From NCBI GenBank assembly GCA_021397835.1, contig JAJFZO010000345.1, positions 682,001 through 746,000 on the forward strand: a DNA stretch of 64,000 bases. Direction: 5' to 3'. Shown one piece after another: positions 24,630-37,254 of this stretch; positions within the stretch are counted from its first letter, which is position 1; every line of letters begins with the position of its first letter. Source of the stretch: Moringa oleifera. Its lineage: Eukaryota; Streptophyta; Magnoliopsida; Brassicales; Moringaceae. A program made the translations under genes and the position numbers. The notes under the pieces were generated by a model. It searched no databases. It had not been told where the DNA came from and saw only the letters and a list, made by a program, of their open reading frames with translations.

Positions 24630-25985
24630 GGATCCTTTTGAACACCCAAGTAAAAGCTCTCAAGGGCCGAAAAAATGAGCTATCACCATTATGCCTAAGA
24701 TAATTAAGAGTCGTGCTTCCAATGTTAAGCTCATGATTGAGGTAAATGATAAAGGTCAACCAATTAGGAGGAATGACACCCAATTCAATAGCTACATTAG
24801 GGTGGTGGTACGTAATACAGTGCCTATAAATATCATGAATTAGCACTCAGTAAGCAGTCAAATGAAAAATAAGATTTGAGAGACAATATTGGTAAGTTAA
24901 ATGAAACACAACTTACTATTGCTTTTCAATTAGTTTATTACTAATCAATTTGATTTGTACTAATCCACTTTTTTATAATACATTGCAAGAGATGTATGAT
25001 ATTGATGCGAGCATGAAGAGGTACGTACCTCAGTCTGCTAAATCTTACATGAAAGCACATATTCCCTCATATTGATGACTTCGAATTTCTGTCATTTCCA
25101 TCTAAAGAACATAGCAGTGTCATAGATGTTAGGGTGTGGTAGGATTTTGTGAACTCTCATATAACAGAAGAGTTCTAGGTATACATTTACAGTTAGTAAA
25201 GTTTTTATTTATACAATTTTCTTCAAATGTTGATTTGTATTGATCTTAAGCAAAAGAGACAAATAGCAAAAAAGAAAAGAAAGAAGAATGTGTGCGACCA
25301 TCATTTATCGAGAAAGGGATTTGTAGGGCTAGAAAGTGAACTTGTAAGTTATTTTCCATTTATCAGGTTTATAATTGATAATATATTCATTTAGTTGTAC
25401 GTTTTAAAAATCTAACAAGTTTACTCTTTATGTTTAAAAAAGAAACAAGCATTGGGTAACGATGCTCAAATTGATCATGCCTTATTGTGAAAGGCTTCAA
25501 GATAGAATAAAAAGAGAATATATGAATGATGCGAGCCGACTATGTGGGGAAAGAATTATAAGTGTAATTCAACTTTTTTATAGCAATTATAGTAATAAAT
25601 TGCATGTTCATTGATTAATTTTATTATAATATTGTAGGATGGGTTGATGATATAGAGCACACTGGGTAAATTTACAACCTTCGGTCTAGAAGATGTGCTG
25701 ACAAAAGCTCTTGGTACACTTGAACACCCCCGATGCATTAGAGGTCAAGGATCTAGGGTGACTATCACATCGTATTCTAAGAAGCCCAAAAAGTTGACTA
25801 TCCCTCTAGGTTTGCAATTATATCAATAGCAGTTGGCAAAGATGATGAGGTCGTTCACAGAGTATAAAGCAATTTTGACAAACATTGTTGTGAACAAAAC
25901 TGATAATGTCCAGCAAGAAAAATCTGTAATGCAATTTCATTTGAGTAAAGCTAGCAACAATATAATTGGATTATTGGAGGAAGAA
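24630..25985 (+). pseudogene. CACTA second gene, TNP1/TNPA-like part, broken
   Basis: Just downstream of the transposase, a plus frame starts MDPFEHPSKSSQGPKK and continues LMIEVNDKGQPIRRNDTQFN then SYIRVVVRNTVPINIMN. This matches the 'G.P...N...F..F.G..VR..VP' pattern of plant Ptta/En-Spm TNP1-type proteins. Those are thought to bind subterminal repeats and assist transposition. Further exon-like pieces are MYDIDASMKRYVPQS (about 24,992), a Lys-rich piece KQKRQIAKKKRKKNVCDHH (about 25,250), and LEDVLTKALGTLEHPRCIRG then TITSYSKKPKKLTIPLGLQ (25,690-25,820). AT-rich introns probably separate them. In-frame stops are frequent. It is likely one transcription unit with the Ulp1-like part that follows, as in many plant CACTA elements. 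Confidence 0.7.
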
Positions 25986-26029
25986 GAATATCCAACACCT
26001 TAATCCCTTAAGGTATGCAATTAGATCAT

Positions 26030-27545
26030 ACTCCTAATCAAATGATCCATGGTCGTCCATTATTTTCTGGTGATGTTTGGGTGACAGTGGATGTAGCTAA
26101 TGGTGATGCATAGTTGCCTTGCACAAACCCCGGCGGTGGATTGACAAATATTTTTTTTGCACTCGGTTTAGTTGTTGCTTGGCCTCGAGATTGGGTCATT
26201 GTTGGTACATACAAGGTAATGTTTTTAGTACATATATTTTATAAAGTCAACCTATTAGTGTCAATTAAGTTCGTAAAATTTTTTCAACTATTGACTATAA
26301 AGCAATAAGGTAAGTTTCCAGTTAAGAGAGCACCAACATCGACAAAACCATAATCATCGCAACAAGTATCTTTTATTGGGCTACCACCAGGATTGCAAAA
26401 GATGTATAATTATGCGAATAAGGTGATGGCACCTGATGAAGCAATACACATACCTTTTACTGAAGTCTTTGGTTCTGATGGACATATTTGTGTTTTGAGA
26501 AGATATCATGCAATTTTGTCACATTGAGGAGCTAAGTGTCACCGTTATTCAGGCTTATATTGTGTACTTATATCTTTTGTATTTTTATTGGTTTATTATT
26601 GTTTGACTACATCATATTTATATTTTTCTTACTCTTTATTATTTCAGTAAACTTTATATAAATTTGGTTGCACTTGGCTTGGGAAAGTATTTTGTATTTG
26701 CTGATCTATCAACATTGTCATATGGAATGTCTGTAAGTATAAAAACCCAAGCCCGTCACCTAGCCAATAGAATGATAAATCCATGTGACGGAGTAGTGAT
26801 ATTTCCTTATAACTTGAGGTCAGTTATAATACTAGTTGAAATTATTAATAGTTTTATTCACAATATTTTTAACATTTATTTTTCATAATGTAGGCAGCAC
26901 TAGATGATAGTGGTTTTCAAGCCTCGTAATTTTGTGTATAGTATTTTTGATCCTTTAAACCATGGTTCTTGTCAAGAACTAGATCAACTTATGTCCACAT
27001 AAGTGAAAATATTTTCATTTATGTTATTTTTTTACTCTTAAGAATATTGATTATTTTCTATTGGTAGCTCTTTTAAATTGTTTCAAGATTTCAAGGAATC
27101 AAACAATAGACACATTCCTAGGGGTATTCCTGCTAAGGTATGTATATTTAAACCTATATATGATGTTAGTTTTATTTATTTTACAAATTATAACAATTAA
27201 AAACTTTTAATATAGTGTCCACATCAGCCTTCAAATACTAAGTATGGATATTATATTATTAAAATTTTAACGACAATCATCGATAGATATGATAGAAATA
27301 TCCCATATGCAAAAATGGTAAGTTTTTAAGCATTTGCTCATCTAAATACTTAAGTAATTAATTGATATGCTTACTAAAAGTTTTAATTGGACTAACTTTT
27401 TTTTTATATAAATATAGTTAGTGGACATAGATGCTTCCACCCAATTGGACATTGATGACGTTAAAAAGGAGGCTAGACAATTTTTTTAGAGTGCCTATTA
27501 GAAAGTTGAACCTAGAAGATTTTGTACACATGAATATGATTGTAT
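26030..27545 (+). pseudogene. Ulp1-like (C48) cysteine protease domain of the CACTA second gene
   Basis: A SUMO-protease-like domain is commonly fused to, or downstream of, the TNP1-type region in plant CACTA elements. Exon-like pieces are GGLTNIFFALGLVVAWPRDW (about 26,130), an unnamed 5' piece with DEAIHIPFTEVFGSDGHICV (about 26,435), then LVALGLGKYFVFADLSTL and MINPCDGVVIFPYNLR (26,664-26,820). A His codon follows (26,898-26,900), with the adjacent Trp turned into a stop (TAG, 26,901-26,903), then MIVVFKPRNFVYSIFDPLN with Asp at 26,949-26,951. Next is CPHQPSNTKYGYYII, where Gln is at 27,225-27,227 and the expected catalytic Cys is Tyr (TAT, 27,243-27,245). The tail is LVDIDASTQLDIDDVKKEA (about 27,420). 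It is dead both by stops and by loss of the nucleophile. Confidence 0.8.
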
Positions 27546-27769
27546 TTATATAGTTGAATTTTTAGGGTTGTGTATGATAATGTATATTTAAACTCATGTA
27601 TTGTACATATGGAGTTCAATTATGGCATCAAATTTTTTTCTTTTGTTTTGTTCATCTTTTATTACCTTTTTGGATTGGATTATTTTGAGTGTTTTCAAAC
27701 ATGAAAGAAGTAATGATGGTTTCAGTGAGAATGATATTGAAATGTATAACAGAAAAAAGTTTTTTCATT

Positions 27770-27950
27770 GAAGTGTTGAAGTGTTGGTATAATTATGTTG
27801 AAGGAAGAAAGATAGTATAATTGTTTCATTTAAGTGTTGGTGTAATTATGTTGAAGGAAGAAAGATAGTATAGTTGTTTCATTTAAGTATTGTTGCAATC
27901 ATGTTGAAGGAAGAAAGATAGTATAGTTGTTTCATTTAAGTGTATAAAAA
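27770..27950. repeat. 53-bp tandem triplication in the CACTA 3' region
   Basis: The GTTGAAGGAAGAAAGATAGT core starts at 27,797, 27,850 and 27,903, an exact 53-bp step with few differences. The inverted short derivatives carry the same sequence once, so the triplication is specific to this copy. Confidence 0.85.
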
Positions 27951-28179
27951 GAACTATGATTAGTGTATTTAAAAATTGTATACTTATATGTGTTGACTAA
28001 GTTTAATCAAAGAGTCATATTTACATATTATAATTTAATTTTGATGAAGAAAATTTTGGTTGCATATTGTAAAGAATTGTATTGATGTCTATGGTTGATG
28101 AGGAAGAGATGCAGAATTTTATATATGCAGGTTTTGGATAATTTGAATATAGAAATTTTATATTTACTTTGAAATTGAT

Positions 28180-28325
28180 TAAAAAAATATATCTTTAATG
28201 ATAGTTCTAATATTGAACTATCATTAAAACCTCTCCCGTTTAATGACATGAACAAAGATGACAGTTTTACAACTATCATTAAAAGTTATTTTTAACTATC
28301 ATGAAAGCTTTTATTTATAGTAGTG
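28180..28325. repeat. right subterminal repeats and terminus of the CACTA element
   Basis: TTTAATGATAGTTCT / AACTATCATTAAA motifs recur at about 30-40 bp spacing up to the TAGTAGTG terminus. Confidence 0.75.
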
Positions 28326-28328
28326 GTT
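28326..28328. repeat. right target-site duplication (GTT)
   Basis: This triplet is identical to 17,252-17,254. Confidence 0.8.
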
Positions 28329-30185
28329 ATTTAATATAGTAGCCTATCTAAGTATTCTCATATTTATTATTATCCTATTTCAAGCATCATTAGGAAACAA
28401 TTTACTGATGTATTATATATAATTACCGAATTATTTGATATGTACCCTATTTCATAATCATTTAATATCCCTTCTAATGCACTATTACCCATAAATCCAT
28501 TTATCACTATATCACTAAATTAAAATAATCAATAACATTAATCCATATTAAACTAAATTCAGAGAGCTTATTAAGTAATTAGTAATATAGTAATAAATTT
28601 AGGATAGTAAATATGACTAATTATTGGTAATATACTTCTGATGAGTTTAATGATTATGTTAAATCATATTAATGTCTCACGGATGAATATTAATTATGTG
28701 TGTAATCATTTACAAATTTGACTTAATATATAATGGTCAATAATTAAATGATACTCAATTGGCTATCCACTAAATATGAGTCAACATTATCAATAATGGT
28801 CAACCATACATATAACCAATATCCAAATTAACAAAGTGTGTAATACCGCCAAGGACGAATTTTACTTAGGGTTATCTGATCATGATATAGCTATAAACTA
28901 TAGATCTACAACTATGACATTTATTTCATTATATGTGTATAATTAGTATATTATATCCATGTCCCAAATTTCATGATTAAAATATGCTAAATAGATATCA
29001 AGTTTATGATATGAATTTATTATGATTCGATACTCATTTCATAGTCAAATTAAATATAGTCACTAATTCTTGCACAACTCATAATACTTCTTAGGCTTAA
29101 GATTATTCATTGATAATTTTGTGATGCATAATATTTTATACGTTGCTAATTAGTTTAATTGTTGAAGCAGCCAAAATTTTCTATTATTACCTTAATCAAC
29201 TATCATCATTGTAACAGAGCCTGAAGGTTAAATGGTTAGTTTGGTATGAATGATTCAAAGTTAGGTACCCTATTATGGGAAAGTCGATCAACCATAACAT
29301 CAACTCATCCTCATGCTTATTATTACAATATTCTATTTACATTGTGACAATTATAATTATCCAATAAATGAAACAATTATATCCTAAATCAACAAATCAA
29401 GGTAATCATGGTGACAATAGTTTTGATATTCAAGATATTAAAAAAATGTTTGATATTAGTGAAGAATATGGGATATCCTTCATTGAGATATCTATTAACC
29501 TAACAACTACACATCATAAAGAGTACATATCTACGTCATTGCAATCATCATAAAATAGTTCCTGTCGGTAGTCATTTCTAAACATCATCCTACATGACAT
29601 TGACATTGAGAAGATTTATGACATTGAACTTCAGAAACAATATAAATTTTCAATATATGTCCTTATTCTAGTTGGAATTCCTAATCATGAAAACATTCTG
29701 ATTTGGAAACTGTAATTCTGATGTGATTATAATGACTCCACTTTAAGTGCAAATGTGGTTTGAGGAAGAGTAGAGGACATTTGACTATGCCCTATCATAT
29801 GACCATGATGAAAAAACTAATTATATGCATATAATGAATATGGCATTATTCAATCAAAATATTGAGATTGAGTCATTTTACTAAATTAATGGACATGAGA
29901 ATAAATTAATAATCTCATCTAATTAATGAATATTTCTATCATCTTATAAATATGCCTATCATCTTTTACAGTGATTGGAATATGATTTGTTGATAGATTA
30001 ATCCACTCAATTAAATAGAACAACAATATAAACTATGAATTATAATGTTCAAAAATAGAATTTAAAAGGAAAAAATGGTTGAATGTAGAGGTGTATGGTT
30101 TCCTTTTGAAAGGAAAGAAAGTTACCTTTTCATTAACAATGCATCCTTGCATTTTGGATGCCTCTTTGGAAAGATACTCTCTTCA
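28329..30185. other. AT-rich, CpG-poor DNA without a recognised gene
   Basis: Only a 61-codon plus frame (29,368-29,553) is open, and it has no known motif. By texture this is decayed retrotransposon DNA, but no domain is readable. Confidence 0.5.
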
Positions 30186-30332
30186 AAGCCACCCTTAAAG
30201 GCCCCTCCTTTAACTACAATTCATAACTATCATTAAAAACTCTTTTCTTGTGACATGAATAAAGATGACAGTTCTAAAACTATCATTAAAAGTCATTTTT
30301 AACTATTATTAAATCCCTTATTTGTAGTAATG
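30186..30332. mobile_element. isolated CACTA terminus fragment
   Basis: Subterminal motifs (TAACTATCATTAAAA, GACAGTTCTAAAACTATCATT) lead into a TAGTAATG end at 30,332. Reverse-complemented this reads CATTACTACAAATAAGGG, the terminus of the same family as 17,255-28,325. No partner terminus was found nearby, so this is a truncated or solo end. Confidence 0.65.
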
Positions 30333-30830
30333 TTCCATTATAACCATTTTAATTATCCAAAACAAAAAAAATTTTCTTCATCCTTCATTGAAAAACGAAA
30401 GTTTGATTTTAAGAAATAACAACCATAAGTTAGTTTCTTGTTCTTGCGAACTGAAGTTTTACCTTCATGAAAAAAGATCTTTGTATCTTGGGAGATATTT
30501 ACCATCAACCTACTCATACCAATTGAGGGGTAATTTTGTCTTAAAGACATAAAGTCAAACTCTAACCTAACTCTAACATAAGTACAGTTTTACGTGTTGC
30601 AAGTCTTTTTAAATTTATTTTAATTTTTTATTCATCTATTTGCTTGGTTGAAGTAACTTAAGTATTATTTCAAGTTGTCACTTTTTGTATCATTAAATAC
30701 AATAAACAACATATAATCACTCATCTAATCAAGCATCCACCCTCGTATTGAATTCTTAGTATTTGGGGTGCAAAAATTCATATATATATATATATATATC
30801 ATGATAGTTATTGGAAGTTTATCCCACATA

Positions 30831-30861
<31 letters not shown>

Positions 30862-33800
30862 CATCCTCCTTAATCATTAGGGTTGTCTAATTAATGGTTT
30901 CCTATTACTACGATTACTTATCAATTTTATCAAAGTAAGCCAATTGGTTGTTTTGATACCAGGGTGGATACTTGATTAGATGAGTGATCACTATGTTTAA
31001 TGATTATGGATATCTCCATCATTTACATATTTACTTTACACCCTGAAGGGGAAAGAATGTTTCAAAAAATATATGAATTATAAAATTTATTTACTAGATG
31101 GGTGGATGAAATTATTACACATTTATATATCCAAATTAAATAATATCTTAACAATTAGTTAACTAAGCAAACTAACACGAATGTGAATTATTTCATAAAA
31201 TTTTTGGTCATTGTACTATATTAATTAATGTCAATTATTTTATATAGTTTGTGCATATTTAAATAGTTTTAGATAAATAATTAGTTTGAATATAATCTTA
31301 AATTTAACCTAATTTAGTTTACTTAGAAATTTAATTTCAAACTAATCATATATCCAACCCAAGCAATATTAATCAAGGATAATTATGTCAAATTGGTTTT
31401 ATTCATATATTGATTATAATTAAATATAGTAGGAATGGTCCATATTAATTTTGACTTGGCAGCCATTATCTCAAACTTACAGCTAATGTATGAATGATAA
31501 CTAGTTAGGGATATGCTAATAATATATATTGATCGTACACTTATCAATGTACATTTGACCATTACATTTAACCAATTGGTACTATCCCAACAACTTATTT
31601 GATTATCTGAATATTTTTCCATTATGTTGGCTTGGTAAATAATAATTGCTAGGTAATTTATCATTGGCCATAACAAATATGGACCATATTAGCACATCAA
31701 AACTTGTAATTAATGTCAAAAAATGAATGAATCATTCCTAAATTATTGGTTAATAGCCAAGTGATGATCTAGACTAATAAAAAACTTATGCTACTTATTA
31801 CTTGTTCGCAAGAGCTTATTTGTATGATACCAATAATATCATCTAATCACCCACACACCTTGAGAAATTCCATATTAGTTTGTACATTTAAATAATAACA
31901 AGATTGAAATTTAGATTAGATTAGTAATTCTTAGTAATAGCCAATTTATAGTGAAAAATTGTTAATATCGCATTTTCTATTATAATACAAATAACAAATT
32001 TCGTATGGTTACAACAGATGAATAAAACCATTGTCAGTACCATTTTAGTAGGTCTTTGATAGCCTTTGGGCTTTTTTAGGTGCAACTAAGCCATTGATAA
32101 TAGTGTGGTTAACTCATTGCTTATTCAAATTTAAAATTACTTCAACTATACATGTCAAATATCCCATAAAGAGATACATATAAAAATATGGCTATTTTGG
32201 TGATTACTTTTAATGTGACCTCATTCATCCATTATTTGTGATAATATGATGATTTTTTGGTTTCAAACATAATTATATATTAAATCTTAATTAGTTTATG
32301 ATGATATAATTATATCTTAAACATAGGATATGTGATAGATTATCATTGATAAGATGATAAGCAAATAAGCCGACATGATATGATACCACTAATATCTATT
32401 CAAACTTTTATCATAAATTTTATTTCTAAATTATGGCTAGATTAGATTAGAAATAATTTTACGAAGATGATAGGTTATTAAATATTCTATTATCTCAATC
32501 ATCTTTAACCACATAGCTGATTAGTTACTAATTTATCAGTAAATACGTATATTGGCACGTTTATCACTTTGATATCGCATTGTTGAAAATATCCGATTAA
32601 TATGATTAATAGCTATATACCTTCTTCATTGTGAAATATGAAATATTACCATCTCAAACTTTTAGTTAATTTAAACATGATATCTTATGATGATTGGTCA
32701 ACATATATGGTAGTTAATCATGTTTGGCCTATCATGATAGGAATAAATATATCATGATGTGCAGATTATCAAGCACATAGTTGATTACACGTTTTAAAAA
32801 TCAGAACTTACAAACAAATTAACTCTTTGAAATTGAGTTATTTGATTAAACACACTTAGTATTAATTAATGGTGCATTACAATCTCTTATAATGAATTTA
32901 TATTCAAATCTACAATGATTAGATTACATATTAGATTTAATGATTTTTTCCAATCAAATTATTGTAATTAGGCAAACTACAAGGATAAGGACAGAAGCAT
33001 TGATCAGGAATCTACTATTACAATAGAAACAAGAACAAGTAAATGATATTTACCTCCCCGAAGCACATCATTATGTTTTCAAGGAAGGTGTCCTTGTTCT
33101 CCTCTTCCAACTTCTTTAGTTCTTGGGGAAAGATGGACCTATAGAGCCATTCTTAAACTTAGCACGGTGATTCATAGACCTTTCAGTTATAACATCTCAA
33201 TCAGATGAGATTAGTATATCTTAATTGGTATATATAAAAACTAATATCTCTTAGATGGAAAGTGAATAATATGGACCACTTTAAAATTGACAATATTGGT
33301 CAAATGTCCAATTTTCATATCAATGATAAATCATGATTTGATTATAAAAATAAAACAAGATGGTCAAAAATAATCATGAAATTAACAGCGTGAACATAAT
33401 ACAGGGTGGGTATTCAATTATCATAAATTATCTCAAATATGACCTTAATGAATATGGATATTTTTATATCTATATGATAATATAACCCATATTTTAACCA
33501 ATTTGATATTTTTCATTAAAATTCATATTTTCATAGTTAAATATTGTGTTATTTCATGGATATAATTATCATAAAATTAAATTTGTTAAATCGTAAATCG
33601 TGCTTAAAGGGTTCAATTAAGTTTCTTGGTTACCTCAATATTTGAATTCTTGACCAAATCTTCCTTCTAAAATAAGATATCATGAGTTTCTAGACCATCT
33701 CACGACCAATATAGTGATGGAGATATCCCTATTCATAATAGAAATTTACATTATGGTAACAATTTAAACTATTTAATCCCCAAATAGGTTCAACATTGTA

Positions 33801-34425
33801 GAAACTAGAAAATATTTTATATATCAAATTTTATCCATAATTCCATTGACATTAATTGAGATAAATTTAAACAAGCTCCATATTCGAAACATGCACATTA
33901 TCTCTAAGCAATCAGCCATGGAATATTTACGTGATAATTAAGGTCTAAATTAGAACAATCCCAGTTATTACCATATTCATTTTGACCTACATACTTCCAC
34001 AAAAATTATCATAATAACTTATACGTTATAAACCAATTTCATACTCTATGTCAATATAAATATGTTAGTAACATTATCTAATAATTAATAGCATTATCTA
34101 ATAATCACTATATTGTAAACCAATGATAAATTAATAAGTGTTAAACTATAATATTTCTTAGTATATGATCGATTAATAAAGTAATCCATCGGGTTGATTA
34201 GATTATCTTATAAATTAGTAAATATGGCTAGTTTGGTATCATTTATTACTACGTAACTAGATCTAATATAACATCATATGTGTCAATTTCGTCCCACCTA
34301 GGTCATGGTTTAATGAGATCGACACATACTGTATAGTCCATTGTTGTATAAATTAACTAATATATTCATTTATAGAATATATTAGTTAACATAAAAATCG
34401 TGTTATGTGTAAACATCTTATTGTT
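30333..34425. other. AT-rich, CpG-poor DNA without a recognised gene
   Basis: Long stretches carry recurring 'ataatgattatca', 'taaccatg' and 'aattaat' words and no readable protein domain. The 97-codon minus frame at 31,383-31,676 has no known motif. It is probably decayed LTR-retrotransposon DNA, based on texture only. Confidence 0.45.
30714..30990. repeat. inverted repeat flanking TA microsatellites
   Basis: The left arm at 30,714-30,748 (ACTCATCTAATCAAGCATCC and onward) is matched by the complement at 30,955-30,990 with about three mismatches over 35 bp. Between the arms lie two (TA)n runs (30,779-30,800 and 30,829-30,856). Confidence 0.75.
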
Positions 34426-34429
34426 TCAA

Positions 34430-36215
34430 AATTAAAAATATGGGTTCAAGAGTTGATTACATGAGGGGAATATTAACATATCCACAACGCTCAAAAATCA
34501 GTATCAATTGATTGTGATTATTTCTTGATTTTGAAATTCACTTGATTTTCAAAATTAAATTTTGCAAAATATGTCTCAAAAGAAATATGTATGAAATGAA
34601 AACAAGTAAAATTTAAATTATTTGGAAAATATAAAAGTTTAATTCTTGTTTCACTCTTAATTCTTAAAATCATTTTTAAGAGGAAGGATGTAAAGGTTTC
34701 ACTCTTGATCAACCTTTAATTCTGAAACATTTTTTTATGATGAAAAATATGGAGGTCTCACTCTTCTTAAAACCCCTAATTCCCAAAACCTTTTTATTTA
34801 TGATTTGTGCAAATCCAATGATATGTTAATACTAAACTAAAAGGCATAGGGAGATTATTTAAAGCATATAGACTTTTAATGTCTCACAACCATAATATAA
34901 GCGAATAATTAATATTTAATATCTAAATTTAGACCTTAAACTCGACTTTCATAATTCCATTAATTAAAAATAAAATTAACTAAGACTTTAGAAAATATTT
35001 TTTTAAGAGCATTTTAGAAATTTTTCTCATGGGATATTTTTATTGTTTTAAATTTTCTTATTTGTAAAATTAAAAGTAATTTTATACTAAAAAGGTATAA
35101 AAATCTCTTTCAGGAGATTTTTTATGCTGTTAAAAATGTCAAAAGTATTCATTTGTTTTACTTTACAAAATAATTTTTATATTAAAAAATACATATAAAA
35201 ATCTCTCTCTATGTCTTTTCATATTATCACAATATATGTTTTTTAAAATAATTTTTATAAAATATCTCTTTTAAGATTTTTTTTTTACTTCTCAAAACTT
35301 GAAATATATATATATTTTTAAAGAAAATTTTACATTCGCAAGTAGAAGATCTTTCCCTTAAGATTTTTAAAAATAATTTTTTATTAAAGAATATGGAAAC
35401 CTCATTCTTAAATTTTTTTTATATTTTTTAACAGTATTACGCATATTTTGTTTTTAAAAATAGTTTTTATATTAAAGAATATGAAAACTTCTCTCTTAAG
35501 ATTTTTTTAATGCTATTCAAAAACTTAAAACATATGTTTTTATTTATTATTTTTTTAAAAAATAATTTTCATATTACAAAATATAAAAATCTTTCTCTTT
35601 AGATTATTTCATATTTCTTAAAATCTGAAAACATATATTTTTATTTTTAAAAAAAAATTATTAAAAAATAAAATTTTTCCCTTGAATTATTTTATGCTAT
35701 TAAGATTTTAAAATATTTTTAAATTTAATTTTTTTAAAATTAAAATAATATCAAAATGATTTCATCTTTTTTGAAAACATAATTAAAATTAAGTGAATAA
35801 AAAGATAAAGAAATAATTCACTCAATAATTTCACATTATCAGCAATCCAAAATTATTTTTTTGTAAAAACAATCATAACATCTAAGGTCACCCACCAACC
35901 TTCTCTCTTCTTTCTTTTCTTTACTCCTTTTCATTCTTTTAAACAAACATTTTCATTCCCTACCAATCTTTCTCCATTTTTTTAAAATTTTTTTCTCTTT
36001 TTCTTTTTACACAAATAGTTACTACTTTACATATAGCCATTCTTTTTTTAATCTTTTTTTTTAACATATACCAAACCTCACCCATTTCTTATTACATTGT
36101 ATATTTTTTGTTTATTCTTTTCTTACACATTATTTTTACATATTATCTAGTTTTTTTCTTGATTTTTTTTTATGTATTCAACATGGAAGTATAAAAAAGT
36201 TGTGTGTGTTGATAA
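34430..36215 (-). mobile_element. second copy of the hairpin-array LTR-like repeat
   Basis: It is collinear with 2290-4310. It starts with ATATGGGTTCAAGAGTTGAT, continues with AATATGTCTCAAAAGAAATA (AATATGTCTCAAAAGGAATT in the other copy) and ends near 'caacatggaagtataaaa'. Its interior has the same ~88-bp units with AAATCTCT..AGATTTTT dyads. Orientation is taken from the first copy. No terminal motif or target duplication could be set, so this is a diverged LTR or fragment. Confidence 0.6.
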
Positions 36216-37254
36216 GTAAGAGAATATAAAAAATATAAACATATTATATCAATTAAAGTAAAAGATAAATAAAAAAATGTGAATGAGAATAAAGTATCTC
36301 ATGATTTCTTGTGAATACTGTATGCCCTACGAATTGTAAAGGGTCAATAGGAGGCCTGTAATTTAGAATGTTCATTAGATTTCTATAACAAATTTAATAG
36401 AAAGAAACAAAAGAGAAAAAAAAAATTATCAACCACTATTCGTCATTTTTATCTTCAGCAATACCAAAATTAAATTACTATTGAATGTTACCATTTAAGA
36501 TGAACAATTCTAGAGGTTTCCATAACATGCAAGGTTTTGAATCTGATTGTTTAAAGCTAGTTTCAACCAATATTATAGTCAACAATTCTTTGACTTCATA
36601 CATGGACTTTCATTTGATCTTGGGGAAAATTGATCCAAACTTTTCATTTAAAAATACAAGATTTTTCTATGGATTCTCTTTTGACATTAGAAATAAGAAT
36701 AGAAAGGAATTAGTATTTAAACAACAACTTAAAAGATTAATTCGTTGAATCTATTTATCCTAGTTAGTATCACAACGAAGGAAATAATGCTTGTAGAAGA
36801 GACAAAAAGTCTTCCCTATCTTTGCTTTAAGTCAGAGGCTACTTAGTATTAGAAGAGATTTGCAATTTTCTTCTCATTGTATTTCTAATAAAATCCACAT
36901 AGAGGAATTCTGCATCAGAATGTAATAAGCATCGGATTTTCCGTTGAAACATTTATGTATAAAATGGGAACCTCCTTGATATGCTTTACTTGATTTACGG
37001 ATTCAGCTGCAACAACCATAGTAAGTGGCGGAGGTCTAATAAATAATTTAGTATCTTCCTCAAACTCAAACTCTCTAGAACAATTTAATGCAAAATACCA
37101 TACTAGGTTCATATTACCATTGCTTACGTTTAATGGGAAATGAAGCAAAAAAATATTTTAAAATGACAAAAAAGAGCAAGTCTTAGAAATATGTTTAGAA
37201 AATAGTTGAGCAACTTACGTTTCAATTATTTGATTGTTGCTGCAAGCAGCTCAG
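36216..37254. other. no recognised gene
   Basis: Two short open frames were inspected: plus 36,485-36,748 and minus 36,915-37,148, the latter with PPPLTMVVAAESVNQ. Neither shows a family motif I know. Composition is slightly less AT-rich than the neighbours, so a decayed gene or retroelement piece is possible. Confidence 0.35.

Larger units (their letters stand above)
17255..28325 (+). mobile_element. CACTA (En/Spm) transposon, full-length but inactive
   Basis: The left end reads CATCACTACAAAAATTG. The right end, reverse-complemented, reads CACTACTATAAATAAAAG. The flanking triplets are identical: GTT at 17,252-17,254 and GTT at 28,326-28,328, and a 3-bp duplication is characteristic of CACTA elements. 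Both ends carry subterminal repeats of the form TTTAATGACAGTT or its complement. Inside, on the plus strand, lie a TNP2-type transposase pseudogene (21,112-24,480) and a second pseudogene with TNP1/TNPA-like and Ulp1-like parts (24,630-27,540). The 11,071-bp length is usual for an autonomous CACTA. Both genes are riddled with stops and frameshifts, so it cannot now make its own transposase. Termini vary within the family (CA then two variable pyrimidines, then ACTACAA). Confidence 0.9.
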
